Shown piece by piece: positions 24,550 through 35,201 of a stretch of 64,000 bases of DNA. Numbering within the stretch: position 1 is the first letter of the stretch; every line of letters starts with the position of its first letter. The notes under the pieces are model-generated. The model did no database searches. It had not been told where the DNA came from and saw only the letters and a program-made list of their open reading frames with translations. The stretch is taken from the NCBI GenBank assembly GCA_934045905.1, contig OW203762.1, forward strand, positions 15,904,345-15,968,344, given 5' to 3'. This stretch comes from Leuctra nigra. Taxonomy: Eukaryota > Arthropoda > Insecta > Plecoptera > Leuctridae. The position numbers and the translations under genes were made by a program.

Positions 24550-24944
24550 CATTCAAAAACACTTCGTGTAAAAATAACAGCCAAGTCTCTTCAACTAAAA
24601 AAAAATATGAAATCTAAAAATTCTGCACTGAAAAGTAGTGATATCAAAAAATGAGCCAAGTCAAAACTTTATTTGAAAATCAAAAAATACTTGGCGCATC
24701 GTTTTTTTAGGGCATTATAGGTGTACTATGTATATGGATATTTTATGTATATTTTATAATTGGCCTATACTTCCAAGCTTTTTATATACACGATGCGCCA
24801 AGTATTTTTTGATTTTCAAATAAAGTTTTGACTTGGCTCATTTTTTGATATCACTACTTTTCAGTGCAGAATTTTTAGATTTCATATTTTTTTTTAGTTG
24901 AAGAGACTTGGCTGTTATTTTTACACGAAGTGTTTTTTTTATAG
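24550..24944. mobile_element. Family D short foldback element
   Basis: About 395 bp. Inverted arms of roughly 150-170 bp (24550-24720 and 24791-24944) begin AAAAACACTTCGTGTAAAAA and share the GCCAAGTC, GAGCCAAGTC and TTGGCGCATCG motifs. The spacer is about 70 bp. Close relative of 51018-51402. Confidence 0.8.
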
Positions 24945-25112
24945 ATAATACATAATACATAATAATTGTGTAATGTATAGTACACAATTAAAGGGGGGAA
25001 AACGATGCAAGCCCATCAAAAGTGTCTGAAAAAACGAAAAAACGAAAAAAGAGCCACAAGATGACACATCTTTCTCATTTCCTCCAAAAATTAACTTGAT
25101 TCTTCTTCTCCT

Positions 25113-25238
25113 GGGCAGCTATTCTATAACTTTAAATATCCGAATTCAGTCCGAATCAGATTCAAGGCCATTGAACCGATTCGGATTCTGGCCGAATCCG
25201 GATATTTATAAACGGATAAAGTTTTAGAATAGATGCCC
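25113..25238. mobile_element. Small MITE with GGGCA ends
   Basis: The left end GGGCAGCTATTCTATAACTTT is mirrored by AAAGTTTTAGAATAGATGCCC on the right (about 126 bp). The middle has repeated GATTCGGATTC-like sequence. No coding capacity. Confidence 0.7.
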
Positions 25239-25292
25239 TGTAAACCCTTCAATTGTTAATTACTTAACTAGGTACCTAATACATCAACGACT

Positions 25293-25565
25293 TTGTATTC
25301 ACTCACATCATCAAAGATAACGGAACGACTATTTGACATCTCTGAAAGCCACCACATCAGGAATCACAACATTGAAAGCTCTCAGTCCGAGCCGAGATCT
25401 TTGCGGTTGGTCCACGATCAACATCCAGCGAGATCCGTCATGCGAGAGCGCAGCATCCCTCCACATTCATCGAGATCCGAGACGAGACAATCCGAGCATT
25501 CATCTGATTCTGGCACCTCCATCGCTACGATTAAACCTGTCATAGAACAACCCGGTGATATATGA
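25293..25565 (+). CDS. Low-confidence exon-like ORF
   Basis: A 90-codon ORF rich in Ser, Arg, His and Glu (for example SQSEPRSLRL), with no recognised domain. It is clearly more GC-rich than both flanks, which is the only support. A possible acceptor (CACATCATCAAAG) lies inside its first part. If real, it would be the disordered C-terminal exon of an unknown gene ending at the TGA at 25563-25565. Confidence 0.2.
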   Translation: MYSLTSSKITERLFDISESHHIRNHNIESSQSEPRSLRLVHDQHPARSVMRERSIPPHSSRSETRQSEHSSDSGTSIATIKPVIEQPGDI

Positions 25566-25973
25566 AAATGAAATACAACGAAACTTTGGAGATAATTAAT
25601 TTGTACTGTTCGGAGCTCAACTTCGGTAGCGATGTAATTTTTGTTTTATTGTAACTTCACTCAGAAATGTATTTCATTTAGATTAGCAATTTTGCCTGAA
25701 AGCTAATTTAACATATTACATATGTATATTACAAACTATGTATATGAAGAGGTCTTGAGCGTCACTCATGATCAGCTATTTCTACTGCATGTAATGAGTT
25801 CATAATGTTGTGGCAAAGGGCAATCTCAGAATGTTGCATGTCAGGTTGACTTAAGGAATATTGTTATTAAAAATAAGACGCCTCAGGTAATTCATGCATT
25901 CGCGTGTTATTGTAAAGTACGTGTTAATTATTACATAACAATAATATTAATTATATAAAACAAACCGCATTAA

Positions 25974-26636
25974 AACACTCTGTATTTAAAACCAGCCAAG
26001 TTTCCAAAACCAAAAAATGAAATCTTAAAATTCAGAAAAAAATATCCAAAAGCGCCTGATCGATTTAGACGGTTATCAATGAAACAACATTAGTGAATAT
26101 AGAATTTCCTAATTACCAAAACCGGAAATGACGTCATAAATATGCAAAATTATAATACATTCACCTTCTCATACTAGGATGAGTTAATAGATTCTAGATG
26201 CCAGTAATTCGGCCGCCATTTTGAAAAAAGGAAGTGATGCAATATTTTGAAAATTGCATGACCGAGTAGAACGAAACTTTTGCTATTCTGCTTGGAATAT
26301 TTTAATTTTAATGCAGCTATTTAAATTCTCTTAGTAACCAAATGGGAAATACGTATTTTTAATAAGAAATTAGTCATGTTCCGAAATTTGTTACTATTAG
26401 TACTATAATAAATTAAAAATTCATGGATAGTGAGTATAAAGTAATAGTATAGAAGTGTAAACCTAAACCAGGCATCAAATATAATATAATGCACTAAATA
26501 TATGCGTCAAGCATATGATAGTAAGGTTATATCATTAGATACCATTGATATCATTACATTTCAGTTATTCAATTTTATAACTATTTATTTTTTAGTTGAA
26601 TAGACTTGGCTGGTATTTTTACCCAACGTTTTCTTT
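25974..26636. mobile_element. Degraded family D element enclosing family B modules
   Basis: AAAACACTCTG...CAGCCAAG at the left is mirrored by GACTTGGCTGG...CAACGTTTTCTTTTTAT at the right. Between them are family B motifs, CCGGAAATGACGTCA (near 26122) and GCCGCCATTTTG (near 26213). In this copy the D arms surround the B modules. Confidence 0.55.
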
Positions 26637-26639
26637 TTA

Positions 26640-28220
26640 TGTGTCAAATCTAATTGAAACATTAGTTTTAACTAAGCTGACAATAAAAAACATTAAAATA
26701 GTCGAAACATCGCCCTAGGTCCGTAGTTCCAACTTGTAAGAATAATATTTACGACTCTATACTGAGAAGTTTGTGTTAGTGAATTGAAAAGAGAACGAAT
26801 CTATTGGATTTGCACACACACCGAGTCGGGCAGGTATTATTTATTGTCCAGGTTATTAGATTGATACAGGTTTTATTGATGGCCTCTGTGCAGGGCTTGA
26901 CGTAACGTTCTATCTCTGCCATGTTATAGGTCTAATGGAAATGCCATTTGCATCCGAAAAATGAATCACTCAAACCACAGCTAAAATTACAAGTCAAAAC
27001 AACTCCCCCACAAAAATATACAATACAAAAATACTTTGATTGTTTAAAATGAGTTTGATTGAAAACATGTCAGTAGAATATATAACAGGAATCTATAAAC
27101 GTCTACCTGTCACAGCAAGATGGCGCTTGATGAATAATCATGTGGAATGTATGATCGATCACTTATTGAATGGTTGTGGCAATTGCTTTTCAAACTGAAT
27201 CAATGTTTCGAGATACGGAATTGAAATGGGAAGCAATTATAACCTGTTAGTTGCTATTAATAGCGCTTTAGCCATTTTGCGGAAGTTTAAACAATGACCT
27301 TGAAAAGCTCTTTCGATGTGTAATGAAATAAACAAAAGTAGGCAAGTGTATTTTTCTAGATTTTAAAATAAATAGATCCAAAATAATCAATGAAAACATT
27401 TGTTTTACTTTTATCTTAAAGGAATTTCCAAGCTTTTATAGTCCGACATTTTCATTGAACTAGCATTTTAGCAGGAAAACAGAGTGAGTCGATTATCTGC
27501 CTGATGACGGAGACAGCAAAGCTATTTGCCACATGATATGCAATGATGTTGGGTCGTTTTCGCATTTTCGAGAAAATTTACTCGTTTTATCAGACTTTGA
27601 ATTCCTTGAGGACAATTAATTTTTGGTTATCTACATCCTAGACATGTATACTTTCAATATTTAACGTTTTTAATTGTATCTCCAACTAGAGAGAGCTCCC
27701 TATTGTCAAATGATAACCTTCATATTCTATCTGAATAAATCGAGTCAATCGAAAGGGTAAGAAATACACCAGGGTAAGCTGACTGTTTTGGTAAACTCGG
27801 TTTCTCGTAGTTGATTAGGTATATAAAGTGAGATTTACAACTGAAAATAAACAAGGAAGAAACTGTGTTTTAAAGGTATATGTCTCCTCTTGATTATAGT
27901 TAAAACGAAGAGATGCACCTAAATCGGGTGGACTTTTTAATATAGCGTGGTAATTTTTATGAGATTTTTTTTGCAGATTTGACAGAAGCTTTATAAAATT
28001 ATATATTTTGATATAATAATTTGAGTTTAAGTGATTCTGGGTCCTAATACCATCAAAAGCCATATAAACGAATAAAAAGGTTTAGTCTCGGTACAGACAG
28101 AGTCGCTTTACTCCCGATCTTTCAGCCACGCAATATCACTAATTATCATTTAAGCATAACACAATGATAATCTCATTGACACTGCTAATCATTTCATCGT
28201 GAAGCATCAATCTGCATTCA
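26640..28220. other. No gene seen
   Basis: A/T-rich DNA with only chance-length ORFs. No repeat boundaries resolved. Confidence 0.4.
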
Positions 28221-28224
28221 AAGA

Positions 28225-28485
28225 GCTAAATGCCAGAGGCGAGAGTCATGACATTGCTCTGAACACGTCGGGTTCGATTCCCGGGTTCGAATGAGTCTGT
28301 TCGTTGTTTTCCTAAGAAGAGAGCCAAATGATGAGAAGGTTCCCTTCTAGTAGGCCATGTCCGCCTCCTTCACACCTTCCATCATTACATTTCTTCTTCA
28401 TATTAGAATCTCTGGGCCAACTTTATAATATCATTAATCCGTTCCCATTAGTTGAAGATCAGTGCGACGTTACACACAACTTTAG
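28225..28485 (+). mobile_element. tRNA-derived SINE copy 1
   Basis: A perfect RNA polymerase III B-box-like sequence (GGTTCGATTCC, about 28271-28281) is preceded by a degraded tRNA-like head. It is followed by CCAAATGATGAGAAGGTTCCC, GGCCATGTCCGCCTCCTTC and a tail with CAGTGCGACGTTAC. The order and wording match the second copy at 42105-42330 and resemble a common insect SINE body. The ORF across it is not a gene. Confidence 0.6.
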
Positions 28486-28489
28486 AGGA

Positions 28490-29460
28490 ATCTCGTCGTT
28501 GGTTTGGATGAGTTGTAATTCAAGTGACAATTCAATTTTGATGAACACGTTACTGCCACTAAAAGCCACAGAAAATCTAAAATTACAACATGAATGAAAG
28601 AGTAATTGTTTAGCTCTGATGCAGTCAAAATGGGAGACAAGACAGGACTTATTCTCTTTTGAAACTATTTTGGATTGTCTTGATTTAATTTAACAATTTG
28701 AGTAAAAAGTAAATACCTAAGCGGATAGATAATAACATTTCCTCCCACACTCAATTCATGTTTTATATCCTTCTAACATCCTTATCTTTCCATGTAAGAG
28801 GATGCAAGACAAGTAATTTTGACTTTCATACCCCGAAATATCCGACCTGAGTTATCCGAAAGGGTAACATTTTTGTTTACATGCTTCCAAGTCACGCTCA
28901 ATCATCAAGGGGTTGTAAAATCTTTATTCACTATCTGCTTAACTCAGCATGCCGAGAACTTGATGACATGTAAGAACTAAAAACAAAGCGAATTTATAGA
29001 CCAATAAAATATTTCAATGTAAAAATTACGACCTAATAATTTTTAATCCATGCACAATATTGAAATGCTGTTTTTTTACGATGAAGTTATCAGTTTTTTT
29101 ACTATCTTCTTTTAGTACTTTGGTTTTATGCGAAATCTGCCCTTCTTGCGCAGTGATCTGTTAAAGAGTCACACCTCAGCTTGCGGAGTCGACGAGGGGA
29201 GATCATGAGAGCACTGGGGGACTCTTATTACCATCGCGATGGTCTTGGAATTAACTCGATGCGAAGTGCTTTAGTCATTGGCGGGACGCACTTGTTCCAG
29301 GGTTGTTATTACCACACGCGCTGTTTCTTGGATGCTGCATTCTCGAGATGCAATCTGCATCTCAAGCAGAGGCAAGATTGTGACTGTGAAAGAGATTACG
29401 TGTCTGAGATCTCTCTCTCTCTCTCTAATCAATGAACACTTCATGCAATGCATGACATCA
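28490..29460. other. No confident gene
   Basis: A GC-richer patch around 29160-29420 has overlapping ORFs in several frames, none with a recognisable domain. (CT)n occurs at about 29409-29427. Confidence 0.35.
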
Positions 29461-29466
29461 AGTTAG

Positions 29467-29510
29467 ATTGCGGGATTGCGGGATTGCGGGATTGCGGGAT
29501 TGCGGGATTG
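29467..29510 (+). repeat. GCGGGATT octamer microsatellite
   Basis: GCGGGATT is tandemly repeated about five times. Confidence 0.9.
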
Positions 29511-29744
29511 ATGCAGGCGTTTTCATTCCCGCACGGGATGAGAAAAAAGTAAATGCTATTGGTTTGCAAATCTCACAGTGAGAGTAGAATAATAAAACTA
29601 GGGAAATGCTCTATGTCGAGTATTTCATGCGTATTAATATGAGTGTGAAAGTTACTGCTATATTGGAAAATATAAGGCGTCATTGTCGCATCATAATTTC
29701 ATTGAGCATGCATTTCGACAAATATATCCAAGATAAGCATAAAA

Positions 29745-30061
29745 TGTCCGTTCAATAACTCTTGATGTTCTTGACGAATTTGTCTTCAAATTGTCAGACA
29801 CAAATGGAATGTTGGTTATAATATCCATGGAAAATTTGAAGTTGATCCGCCAAACGGTTAAATTTTCTATGTTCAACCAATCACAGGATCTTGTTCAAAA
29901 CCTACCTCTGGGACCACTCTTATGATTTTATTGTGTGCAACATTTCATATCGATTGGTTGAGAGGTGTTTCCCGGACATTGCCTACAAAAAATAAATAAA
30001 AAAACACGCGCATAGAGAGTGCCATAAGAATCACGTGGTGACATTTACTTCACTCGCTCAT
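29745..30061 (-). mobile_element. Family A Helitron-like fragment (5' part)
   Basis: Minus-strand 5' end TGAGCGAGTGAAG at 30061. It matches the 5' third of copies 501-1391 and 55101-56007. The 3' end is missing. Confidence 0.55.
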
Positions 30062-30884
30062 TAAGTACTTTTGCGAAGAAATGCATTTAGTAATATAATG
30101 TGAACACTTCTGTACTGTACATTCATTCTTCTGGTAACATTCTTTTAATAAACAGAAATCGTAAAATTGCTCCCCTCAAATTTATTTCAATATCGTTTCC
30201 AATCATTCTTAATCTCCCCCCCCCCCTCTCCAGGAAAAGATGACCTTCTAACAGACAGGGAGCAACGACTTTCACACCAAGCTAATTAAATAGAGTGCAT
30301 CGTCAATGACAATGAAGTAAGTGCAACAAATAATTGAAGTTGCATGCGTCAAGTGCAAAACTCATGGACAAAGAGCATTCCTTCATTGTGACCAACACGT
30401 CACATTAATTAAACCGTGTCGACAGGTTATTAATTAGACGGCACGATAGCGCCTCGCTGCCAAGTCCAACAGGTGCGGGACACTAAGTAGAAGCGGGCGC
30501 TCCTGGTGGTGCCCTTGGATATAATCTACATCTGTACATATGCCCAGAGCAGCCTTGATATTGCCTTTTAGGTAAACACGATGTCGATTTCCTTTGTTTA
30601 ACAAAGAAATAGCAAAATACATCCAAAAGGTTAGACCTGCGAGATAAATTGAATGAAGAAGAAAAAAAATCGCTCATTCAGTAGACAGGTGGCCACACCG
30701 GCACATTTGTTAGCGACCTTCACTAGGAAACTCGTGTGACACTTTCTCTCTGTTATTGCCAAGAACTTTCACAATTATTGACATTTTAAGCTTGATTATT
30801 GTTTTGAATTATTTGTCCAATATATTCAAAGAAATGTAAAAAAATCACTGCTTCTTTGATGCATTTAAATATAGTAGGGGAGCA
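30062..30884. other. No gene seen
   Basis: C-rich run at about 30217-30226. Two overlapping minus-strand ORFs near 30434-30677 lack any recognised domain. Confidence 0.35.
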
Positions 30885-31525
30885 AATGTAATTCCGCTCG
30901 TGGAGTGCCGAGATTGATTTTTCATAATTATCGATTGTTTACATCATTCTTATATAACCTGACGTGCCTTCAATATTTTTGGTGGCTATCTTGGAAAATA
31001 TGGCGGAAAACGAGCGAAAAACGTAAATTTTTCAAATTATTTAATTGTTGGCAGAGGAAAGATTGAAAAATTATGAAATAATTCACTAAAACTAACTCAA
31101 ATATAGCGACTTGAAAAAAACGCCGTAAACAAAAAACTTATTTTTTTACGCATATTGTTCAAAATGAAATTGTCTACAAATTTTAATTCCACATATTTTA
31201 GTCTAAGTCCACGCGTTTCATAATAAATTGAGAGCAAAAAACACAGAAACGGGATTGGTCAATTCCAACAATGAAAAAATAAAATTCGTTCACGGCGTAT
31301 TTTGTTTCAAGTCCCCATATTTGAGTTAGTTTTAGTGAATTATTTCATAATTTTTAAACCTTTCCTCTACCAACAATTAAATAATTTGTAAAATGTACGT
31401 TTTCCGCCATATTTTCCAAGATGGCCACCAAAAAAATTGAAGGCACGTCAGGTAATATTAAGAATGATGTAAACAATCGATAATTACGAAAAAATCAATT
31501 TCGGCACTCCAATCGAGCGGAAATT
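30885..31525. mobile_element. Foldback element with about 260-bp inverted arms
   Basis: The ends are related inverted sequences (TTCCGCTCG...GGAGTGCCGA). The inner ends share GCCGT with ACGGCG. Matching internal blocks include ATAATTATCGATTGTTTAC, CTGACGTGCCTTCAAT, CATATTTTCCAAGATGGCC and AACTAACTCAAATAT. The arms are about 90% alike by eye. No ORF. Non-autonomous. Confidence 0.75.
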
Positions 31526-33003
31526 ATTTTTTGTACACTTGAACCTGCACTAATAGTTTGTCTTCAATTTTTAAGATTTATTAGAGCAGCAACACACACA
31601 CATATTAGGCTCATGTAACAAACGACTCAGTTTTCAATAAACGTCTAAAAAAATGTAGTTTATTCCTTTGGGGCATTTGAGATTTTAGTAGGGTTGTTTT
31701 TCCCTTATTTAAAGGAAAGTCAGAACATTGCCCCATCTCCTATTTTGTATGGGTTATTTTTTAATTTCTTGCATCTTATATTTTATTTCACCTCAGTAAA
31801 AGTAGGAAAAGGCCAATATGAAAATAATAAGTTTTTGGTTACACAAATGTGGTATAAACTGGATTTTTTATCTCCAAAACAAGGCAAATCTTAAAATTCT
31901 TAAAATGTATACAAATTCCTGAACCTTTCCCGAACATTTCTGGGTCATTCTCCCTCAAACTCTCAATTTAACTTTCAAAATGTCCCCCCCCCCCCCCAAT
32001 TCCTCTGATATAAATCCTTCGGACGCCCATGGTACTGTTAATAAATATGTCCTGAAAAACCAATCAAGCTATAAAACTTTCTTTACTATAAAATTATATC
32101 ATAACATTGACCCCTACGCATATAGAACCTTGACATCTTAGAGAGTTGCTACATAAAAATAAATGGCCGACGAGTTTTATTACGCCACATTCTTCCCATC
32201 ATGCAAAGTTCCATCCAATCCCGCGCCCAATTCCTCAACATTCTCTCTCATCTGAACAATTTTCTTGATGGCACGATGAAACAGCTACCTATAACCGATT
32301 AACCCGAGACGATTATTTGACTCGATAACGCTGATAATTTGAAATCGAGTAATGGCGAGTGTGAAATGGAATTTCTCTCGCTCTCGAATTGTTCTCGCAT
32401 TTCCTCTTGCTCTGGCGTCGCTCCATCAAGCCCATGAATATGAATGACGTCATTAGGCGCCCCCATCCCCCCACCCGCAACCGCCCACTTCATTCAATTG
32501 AACGTGGTTTGTGGACAGGAAAAGGACACACCCGATATTACACGCACGTCTCGCGTTCGCGATATATATCGGCAAGGAATTACAGGATAATATCGATGAT
32601 AAGTTCCAATGCCGTTTGCCTGGAGACGGTTAGTGGTCTTCGGTGTACGACTCTGATGGAATGGAATTCTGACGATGTTCTTTTATAGAAGTACGAAATA
32701 TTTTTGTTTTTACGGATCAATAGCTGTACAATTCTTGTACATTACTTCTTGCATCAACTTTCGTCAAGGCTGCTTTTCCTTATAACTTGCTTCATTCGAA
32801 GGATTTAGAAAATGTTATTGTTTATTAAAGATATTTGAACTAAAAATGAAGTCTATAGTAGGGCGGTCGCACTATTCAGTCAAGTCGATCGATACGTCTA
32901 AAAATACATACTCCGCTGCTTACCTAAAATTTTTGGTGATACTTACTATAGGTAATTTTACAGTAAGCAAAATTTTAAATTTTACAGGTTTGAGCGGTCT
33001 GAA
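31526..33003. other. No gene seen; C-rich tract and a GC-rich patch
   Basis: A poly-C tract lies at about 31985-31998. A patch at about 32390-32650 is less A/T-rich and contains GAATGACGTCATT (a CRE-like palindrome) near 32442. It could be a regulatory region or promoter, but no adjoining exon is evident. Confidence 0.35.
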
Positions 33004-33757
33004 TTGAGCGAGCGACTCCTTTTTGCTCTTTTGGCACTGCTGACCTCTGTTTTTTTCTGTTACTGACAATTTACAGGTCACAGTTCTTCTATCAAACTGA
33101 AATTTTGCAAACATGTACGACCATCGCTGAGCATTGAGACCTAATTTTTTGAAATCTTTGATTGGTTCAAATTAAAAAAAAATATCTTACGATTGGTTGG
33201 TCCGATCAATTTGAAATTTTGCCAAGTCATTGCAACCAACATTGCCTCCAATCGTACAAAGTTTCAGCCAAATACTTTAAGTTGCCAAAATTTAAATAAA
33301 TGTTTCATTCGATTTTTTAAATGTAAACTAGAACCGTTTGACCGATCAACTTAAAACTTTGCATGGTCATTAGTACCAATAATTTAGGTATTTTGCAGAC
33401 TAATCTGTAATTATCTTCAAACGTTATTGTCATTTTAAACACATTTTATTCTATAATCTTGAAATGTAGTCAATAATTTCAATTATTTTATCAGTTATTG
33501 ATTTATTTTCAAGGCCTGTAGGCACGATTGTTTTTATTCAATTGACGAGTTTCTTAACGCAAAATGTATGTAGTTATTATTTATTATTGTTTTAATTGTT
33601 ATGTAATTGACTGACGTATCCAATATCATTTTGTAATGATCAAATAGAGATGAATAAAACTTGAAACTTGAAACTTAAATACGCATACCTATACTTATCA
33701 AATCGCATGCAGTACGAAGGCGCGCTCATCAACGCGTTATACAGAGCGTTTTCCTAG
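33004..33757 (+). mobile_element. Family A Helitron-like element
   Basis: 754 bp. Starts TTGAGCGAGCG after an A and ends TTTTCCTAG before a T. The subterminal hairpin GCTC/AACGCGTT/GAGC is intact. Slightly shorter than the 891- and 907-bp copies through internal deletion. Confidence 0.7.
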
Positions 33758-33774
33758 TAAAGGTAACACTCATT

Positions 33775-33860
33775 CTATGAATGCCATTAGTTGTTGCCAT
33801 GACAATACTTTCTTTCCTAATCGACAGTTAAAAAGTTAGCAGAGTATTGAAGACTGACCC
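33775..33860. mobile_element. Partial MITE of the GGGCAGTC family
   Basis: GTTGTTGCCATGACAATAC and AGTTAGCAGAGTATTGAAGACTGACCC match the core and one end of the elements at 39034 and 45034. The other end is missing or diverged. Confidence 0.55.
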
Positions 33861-34075
33861 TAAAAGGCATTTTCGACCATTTGAATCTTAAAAATGGAAA
33901 CTCTCACGATGCTTTAAAATGTCTTATTTAGAGCCGTGCCACACGACTACAAATAACACACTTGCCAAGAAAAGGTTATGCCGTTTACGACCTCCATGAA
34001 AACTGTGAATTTGTTCTTCGGGGCTCCAAGCTGTTGGAACAGGTGATTGTAAGTCGGCCTACAGGACGTAGGGCT

Positions 34076-34204
34076 GGGGCCGTATTCTAGAACTTTTAAA
34101 TGCCCAATTCTTATGGAATCCGATTCGGTGCAATGTTAATCCTTATGGCCGAGACCGGGTTCCATCAGGAATGGAATTGGGAAAAAGTTCTAGAATACGC
34201 CTCC
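34076..34204. mobile_element. Small MITE with TATTCTAGAACTTTT ends
   Basis: CCGTATTCTAGAACTTTT on the left is mirrored by AAAAGTTCTAGAATACG on the right, about 129 bp overall. Non-coding. Confidence 0.75.
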
Positions 34205-34718
34205 TAACAATTGTTGGAGCACTTTGAACTTGGAGCAGTTCAGAACAGTTCCGAGCATGTAAAATATAAAATAGACAAGGTATTAAGGCTATACAATGTC
34301 TATGGTATTAGCAAACATTTCGTTTATTTGTGCACGTAAAGTATAAATTTTTTTCGTTGCATATTTCACAATAAAGTAATTACTATTTACAATATTACTT
34401 AATATTGAAATATCATATCATGCCAAAATGGATTTCTGCTACTGAAAAAAGCACCCAGTAACACCTTAATAGCAATAGCACCAAAAAATTAAAATACCAA
34501 CCTAATTTCATTCAATAATTATTATAATGAGAACAGCTTAAAAAATTAAATGGTGTTATATTTGGGATTATTTATATCTTTCAACAGAAACCTTGAATCA
34601 CGATAAATTCGCGAAGGGAAAAATCAATGTCTACACAGTTTATGGTGGGGTTATAAATTATGTAATTCGACAATCAAATATTATGACTTAATTTTTCTGT
34701 TTCAGAATAAAACCAATA

Positions 34719-34900
34719 GACAACATCATAAATTATCTAGTTAGCTCTGCTTTTCAAAAATTTTCATATGCAGTACCGTGATCCAAGTATCTATTATGGT
34801 TATGATCCATTGTTGAAAAACCATAATAGATACTTGGATCACGGTACTGCATATGAAATTTTTGAAAAGCAGAGCTAACTAGATAATTTATGATGTTGTC
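34719..34900. mobile_element. Near-perfect foldback element
   Basis: Arms 34719-34800 and 34820-34900 are inverted copies differing by about one base, with a 19-bp loop. The ends read GACAACATCATAAATTATC. A diverged relative lies at 11955-12120. The near-identity of the arms points to recent formation or gene-conversion repair. Confidence 0.85.
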
Positions 34901-35114
34901 TTGTCAATAAATGTCGATATCGCACTAAACCTGAATTACTCTGATATAATTTTTTACTAAGAATATTTTTGTCAATATCAGGACATAGTTTTACAAGTTA
35001 AAACATAGCAACATCACAACAAGGATATTACAATAATTGAATGATTTAAAGTAAATAATATTAAGGAGTGTAAACGCAACATTAAACTTTGAGAGTTTCG
35101 TTTAAAATTTGGTA

Positions 35115-35120
35115 TTTATT
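35115..35120 (-). terminator. Polyadenylation signal AATAAA for the zinc-finger gene
   Basis: AATAAA on the minus strand about 80 bases after the stop codon at 35202, a typical distance for a short 3' untranslated region. Confidence 0.55.
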
Positions 35121-35201
35121 AGCTAAAGGTATGTATTAAAAATTGGTCCGTGTAATTCAGGCTTTAAAAGAAACTAAATATGTATAAGCCTATATCTTGA
35201 A

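Noticed and set aside
29181..29466. Three overlapping ORFs of 60-84 codons
   Set aside because: Overlap on both strands with a (CT)n tract at one end and no recognisable domain.
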